This document shows, piece after piece, positions 61,008 through 64,000 of a stretch of DNA of 64,000 bases. A model generated the notes under the pieces. That model was not told where the DNA came from. It did no database searches and saw only the letters and a program-made list of their open reading frames with translations. Numbering within the stretch: position 1 is the stretch's first letter; each line of letters begins with the position of its first letter. The stretch covers positions 371,501-435,500 of the forward strand of contig NZ_ML660164.1 of the NCBI RefSeq assembly GCF_007004725.1. The letters are read 5' to 3'. This DNA is from Aliikangiella coralliicola (GTDB taxonomy: Bacteria; Pseudomonadota; Gammaproteobacteria; Enterobacterales; Kangiellaceae). A program made the translations under genes and the position numbers.

Positions 61008-62855
61008 TTATTGAAAGCTACAGAAGCAATTGGCATAGGCATGTTTTGGATCATTCCAAATATCAAGCTCTCTTAAAGAAGCATTAATCTGCTCAAGCAT
61101 TTTGCTTTTCAACCCTGGCTGTTTCGGCGCGTTAACATAACCGGCGAGCTGTTCTTTGGCGTCGCCGTTGCCAAAAAGCTCAGTCAACAAACGCTCTTGT
61201 TCGGAAAGTTTTCTTTTAACGTACCAGGTATCATATTTTTCAATACCAGCGAGCGCGGCAGCTGACTTAACGGCATCATTAAGTGATCCAAGTTGGTCAA
61301 CCAAACCAAGCTTATGGGCCTGAGCGCCCGACCAGACTCGCCCTTGTGCGACGGCATCGACTTGATCACGACTCATGCCACGGCCTTCGCCAACGATTTG
61401 CAGAAACTTCTCGTAGCCTGCGTCAATGCCGGTTTGAATGATATCTGCAACATCCTGGCTCAGTGGTAACCCGGTATCGACAGGGTTCGAGTACTTGGTT
61501 GTACCTACGCCGTCGCGGAAGATTCCATATTTGTTAAGTGGCTTCTCAAAGGTCGGAAGCATACCGAAAATGCCAATTGACCCTGTAATTGTGGAAGGAC
61601 GAGCCCAAATTTCATCGGCAGTAGCTGAAATCCAGTAACCGCCGGAAGCTGCAACATCCCCCATGGAAGCAACCACTTTTATTCCATCTTGCTGGGCTTT
61701 TACCAACTCTTCACGAATGATTTCTGAAGCAAAAGCGCTACCGCCGCCACTGTCTACCCGTAATACAATCGCTTTAACCTTGTCGTTTAAACGCGCTTTT
61801 CGGATTAAATTAGAAACAGTATCGCCACCAATACTGCCTTCTTTTTGGTTACCGTTAACAATGGTACCTTTCGCAATAATGACGGCAACCTTATCAGTTC
61901 TGGGATTGACATATGGGAAAGGTCCACGGATGGCCTTTAAGTAGGATTTATGAGAAATTTGTTTAAAACTTCTTAAGTCATCGTCTTTGCCGACCAGATC
62001 AATCATATAATCTCGAAATTCGATTCGGCTCATCAATTTGTCGACAAACCCTTTTTCCAGGGCCAATTTCGCAGAGTCGCCTTTGTAAGTACTAAGTGAT
62101 TCTTTGTAATCATTGATATAAGCGGATATGTCATCAACCTCTAAAGAGCGGTGAGTGGCAATATTTTGAGTAAAGTCGCCCCATAAATCGCCTAACCAGG
62201 CTTTATTCGCTTCTTTCGCTTCCTCTGACATATTGTCTCGAATATAAGGTTCTACGGCTGATTTATAAGTACCTACTTTAAATACGTGGACATTGACGCC
62301 AACTAAATCCAATAACGACTTGAAATAGGTGCCAATACGAGAAAAGCCAGTCAGGAATACGCCGCCCTGATGTCCCATATAAACTTCGTCCGCTAGTGAA
62401 GCAAAGTAATATTGCCCCTGTGTGTAGTTATCGTCATAGGCAATGACTTTTTTACCGCTTTCTTTAAAGTCTTTGATTGCTACTGCCAAATCTTGCAGTT
62501 TTGTAACACCACTTCCCCAAAGGTATCGTGTCGAAATCACGAGCGTGGTAATTCGATTGTCATCCTTAGCATTTTCAATCGCGTCAATTAAGTCATAAAG
62601 TGAAGTTTCCGGTGGCTCTTCTCTGCCGGTCGCTTCCTGAGTTGCGACTTCGATGGGATCGCGGTAGGTTAGTTGTTCAACAATATATCCCTGAGGTTGC
62701 AGTACCAGTGCCACCCCTTTTTCAACGGAGGGCTTGTCGCCGGTACTGGCGATCATTGCGATCATCCAGAACAACAGTAGAAAAAATACCAGGTTCAAAA
62801 TAATTTTACGGGTTAGATCCAGCCCGTACCACAAATTCTTAATCAGCTTAGTCAT
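61008..62855 (-). CDS. sppA: Signal peptide peptidase SppA (protease IV), long type
   Basis: A 615-residue membrane serine protease that degrades leftover signal peptides. A single N-terminal membrane helix (about 20-42) precedes two tandem peptidase domains. The general-base Lys is in GTYKSAVEP of the first repeat; the nucleophilic Ser is in ASGGYW of the second. The start at 62855 follows AAGGA; an upstream frame of 16 residues is less likely. It is monocistronic. Confidence 0.95.
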   Translation of the reverse strand: MTKLIKNLWYGLDLTRKIILNLVFFLLLFWMIAMIASTGDKPSVEKGVALVLQPQGYIVEQLTYRDPIEVATQEATGREEPPETSLYDLIDAIENAKDDNRITTLVISTRYLWGSGVTKLQDLAVAIKDFKESGKKVIAYDDNYTQGQYYFASLADEVYMGHQGGVFLTGFSRIGTYFKSLLDLVGVNVHVFKVGTYKSAVEPYIRDNMSEEAKEANKAWLGDLWGDFTQNIATHRSLEVDDISAYINDYKESLSTYKGDSAKLALEKGFVDKLMSRIEFRDYMIDLVGKDDDLRSFKQISHKSYLKAIRGPFPYVNPRTDKVAVIIAKGTIVNGNQKEGSIGGDTVSNLIRKARLNDKVKAIVLRVDSGGGSAFASEIIREELVKAQQDGIKVVASMGDVAASGGYWISATADEIWARPSTITGSIGIFGMLPTFEKPLNKYGIFRDGVGTTKYSNPVDTGLPLSQDVADIIQTGIDAGYEKFLQIVGEGRGMSRDQVDAVAQGRVWSGAQAHKLGLVDQLGSLNDAVKSAAALAGIEKYDTWYVKRKLSEQERLLTELFGNGDAKEQLAGYVNAPKQPGLKSKMLEQINASLRELDIWNDPKHAYANCFCSFQ

Positions 62856-63151
62856 CGTATTCCTTAATAGTAAATTCAATAGATTTAAGCACTTACGCCG
62901 CACCGTATATATTTTAAACTAAGCTACTCTCAAGTGTTAGTACAAATCACCAATAATAGACCATGAGCGCCGGTGTAGTGTATATCCTATTGAAATATAA
63001 GGTTTTATTTAGTTTTTTAAAGTGTTAACAGATTTTTCTTGGCGATGTTTTCACTCAGAATGGTTTAATGTCACTCTAAGGATTCCATCAACTGGTCTAA
63101 TCTGTTATAAATAAGGCCCAATTCGAGCCAATGTTAAGTGGAAAGTACTCA

Positions 63152-64000
63152 ATGTCAGAAAACCAACATTATAAAGCACTCTTTGAGCCGTTAGAGATAC
63201 ATCAGCATACATTGCCTAATCGGGTGATTATGGGGTCCATGCATACGGGGCTTGAAGAAATGCGTGGTGGTTTTGACAAATTGGCCCAATATTACAAAGA
63301 AAGAGCCGAGGGTGGTGTTGGCTTAATTGTGACCGGAGGAATTGCCCCAAATCTTGCAGGCCGCGTTTCGCCGTTAGGTAGTCAGCTGAGCTTTTTCTGG
63401 CAAGTCGCTAAACATCGAAAAATTACCGATGCCGTTCACTCTGTCGGTGGAAAAATAGCGATGCAAATTCTTCATACAGGGCGTTACGCTTATCACCCGT
63501 TTTCGGTGGCACCTTCGGCGATTAAAGCGCCAATCACTCCTTTTAAACCAAAAGCGCTCAGTGAAAGAGGTATTCAAAAAACGATTCGTGATTTTGTTAA
63601 TTGTGCAAAAAAAGCACAACAAGCTGGTTACGATGGTGTTGAAGTAATGGGGTCTGAAGGTTATCTAATTAATCAGTTTATCGTGAGTAAAACCAACAAA
63701 CGAAATGATCGCTGGGGCGGTAGTTTTGAAAATAGAATTCGGCTGGCGATAGAAATTGTAAAAAGTATTCGGCGTGAGACTGGTGATAATTTTATCATTA
63801 TTTTCCGTTTATCAATGTTAGATTTAGTCGAGAAGGGAAGCAATTGGGAAGAGGTCGTCAAACTGGGTCAGGCAATTGAAGAAGCAGGTGCGTCAATCAT
63901 TAATACCGGCATTGGCTGGCATGAAGCGCGGGTACCAACGATCGCCACTTCAGTGCCAAGGGCTAACTTTGTCTGGGTGACTGAAAAAATCAAACCGCAT
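63152..64000 (+). CDS. fadH: 2,4-dienoyl-CoA reductase, N-terminal part
   Basis: The first 283 residues of an old-yellow-enzyme family protein that runs off the window. YKALFEPLEIHQHTLPNR, NRVIMGSMHTGLEE, GLIVTGGIAP and WGGSFENRIRLAIEI match FadH, which reduces 2,4-dienoyl-CoA in beta-oxidation of unsaturated fatty acids. The iron-sulphur and FAD/NADPH domains would follow outside. The ATG at 63152 is supported by GTGGAAAG upstream. Confidence 0.9.
   Translation, partial: MSENQHYKALFEPLEIHQHTLPNRVIMGSMHTGLEEMRGGFDKLAQYYKERAEGGVGLIVTGGIAPNLAGRVSPLGSQLSFFWQVAKHRKITDAVHSVGGKIAMQILHTGRYAYHPFSVAPSAIKAPITPFKPKALSERGIQKTIRDFVNCAKKAQQAGYDGVEVMGSEGYLINQFIVSKTNKRNDRWGGSFENRIRLAIEIVKSIRRETGDNFIIIFRLSMLDLVEKGSNWEEVVKLGQAIEEAGASIINTGIGWHEARVPTIATSVPRANFVWVTEKIKPH

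Overview
The window is chromosomal DNA of a gammaproteobacterium, probably marine and of the Oceanospirillales/Kangiellaceae type. That placement is inferred from gene content and is not proven. Supporting markers are the folC-dedD-cvpA-purF block, dnaX-ybaB-recR, AcnB, AstE, PilU, RMF, a CspA-type protein and an LpxL-type acyltransferase. The core genome is dense, with short gaps and several clear intrinsic terminators.

Layout: (1) 1-7.7 kb: the end of an MFS transporter, a TVP38-like membrane protein, a membrane diguanylate cyclase, and an overlapping pair made of a FAN1-type VRR-NUC nuclease and an XPD/Rad3-like helicase with its own N-terminal nuclease domain. (2) 8.5-16.3 kb: acnB, then folC-dedD-cvpA-purF and an acyltransferase. 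(3) 16.5-30.3 kb: a beta-propeller sensor with a degenerate GGDEF domain, gamma-glutamyltransferase, a small exported protein, a sigma-54 two-component system, a ZIP-like transporter overlapping an FAD-linked dehydrogenase, and a penicillin-acylase family enzyme. (4) 30.7-41.5 kb: tRNA-Val, gltX, an M23 peptidase, astE, a YjbR-family gene, csp, an LpxL-type acyltransferase, a SulP transporter, rmf, nadA and pilU. (5) 41.7-56.4 kb: tRNA-Ser(GGA), then a genomic island bounded by two copies of the 4.5S SRP RNA gene ffs. (6) 56.5-64 kb: dnaX-ybaB-recR, ansA, sppA and the start of a FadH-like oxidoreductase.

The island is the main discovery. The two ffs copies (41861-41976 and 56240-56355) match at 114 of 116 bases, with 77 exact bases at the 3' end. 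A tyrosine recombinase lies just inside the left copy. Both copies are complete, so the element appears to carry a whole SRP RNA gene as its attachment site. Inside are an XRE regulator with palindromic operators, a serine resolvase with repeated upstream motifs, five 23-bp iteron-like repeats upstream of a two-gene operon encoding a winged-helix-like protein, an AHH nuclease toxin with a putative immunity gene, and a SRAP protein. It also holds a stand-alone AP2-domain protein and an unrecognised operon of an 839-residue zinc-ribbon/PD-(D/E)XK-like protein plus a GIY-YIG protein. It reads as an integrated, plasmid-like satellite element with defence or competition cargo. I see no relaxase, capsid gene or transposase.

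Other signals outside the island: dnaX has an A10 run after domain III with an upstream Shine-Dalgarno-like GGAG and an immediate -1 stop, as expected for production of a gamma subunit. The rmf leader contains three consecutive hairpins.
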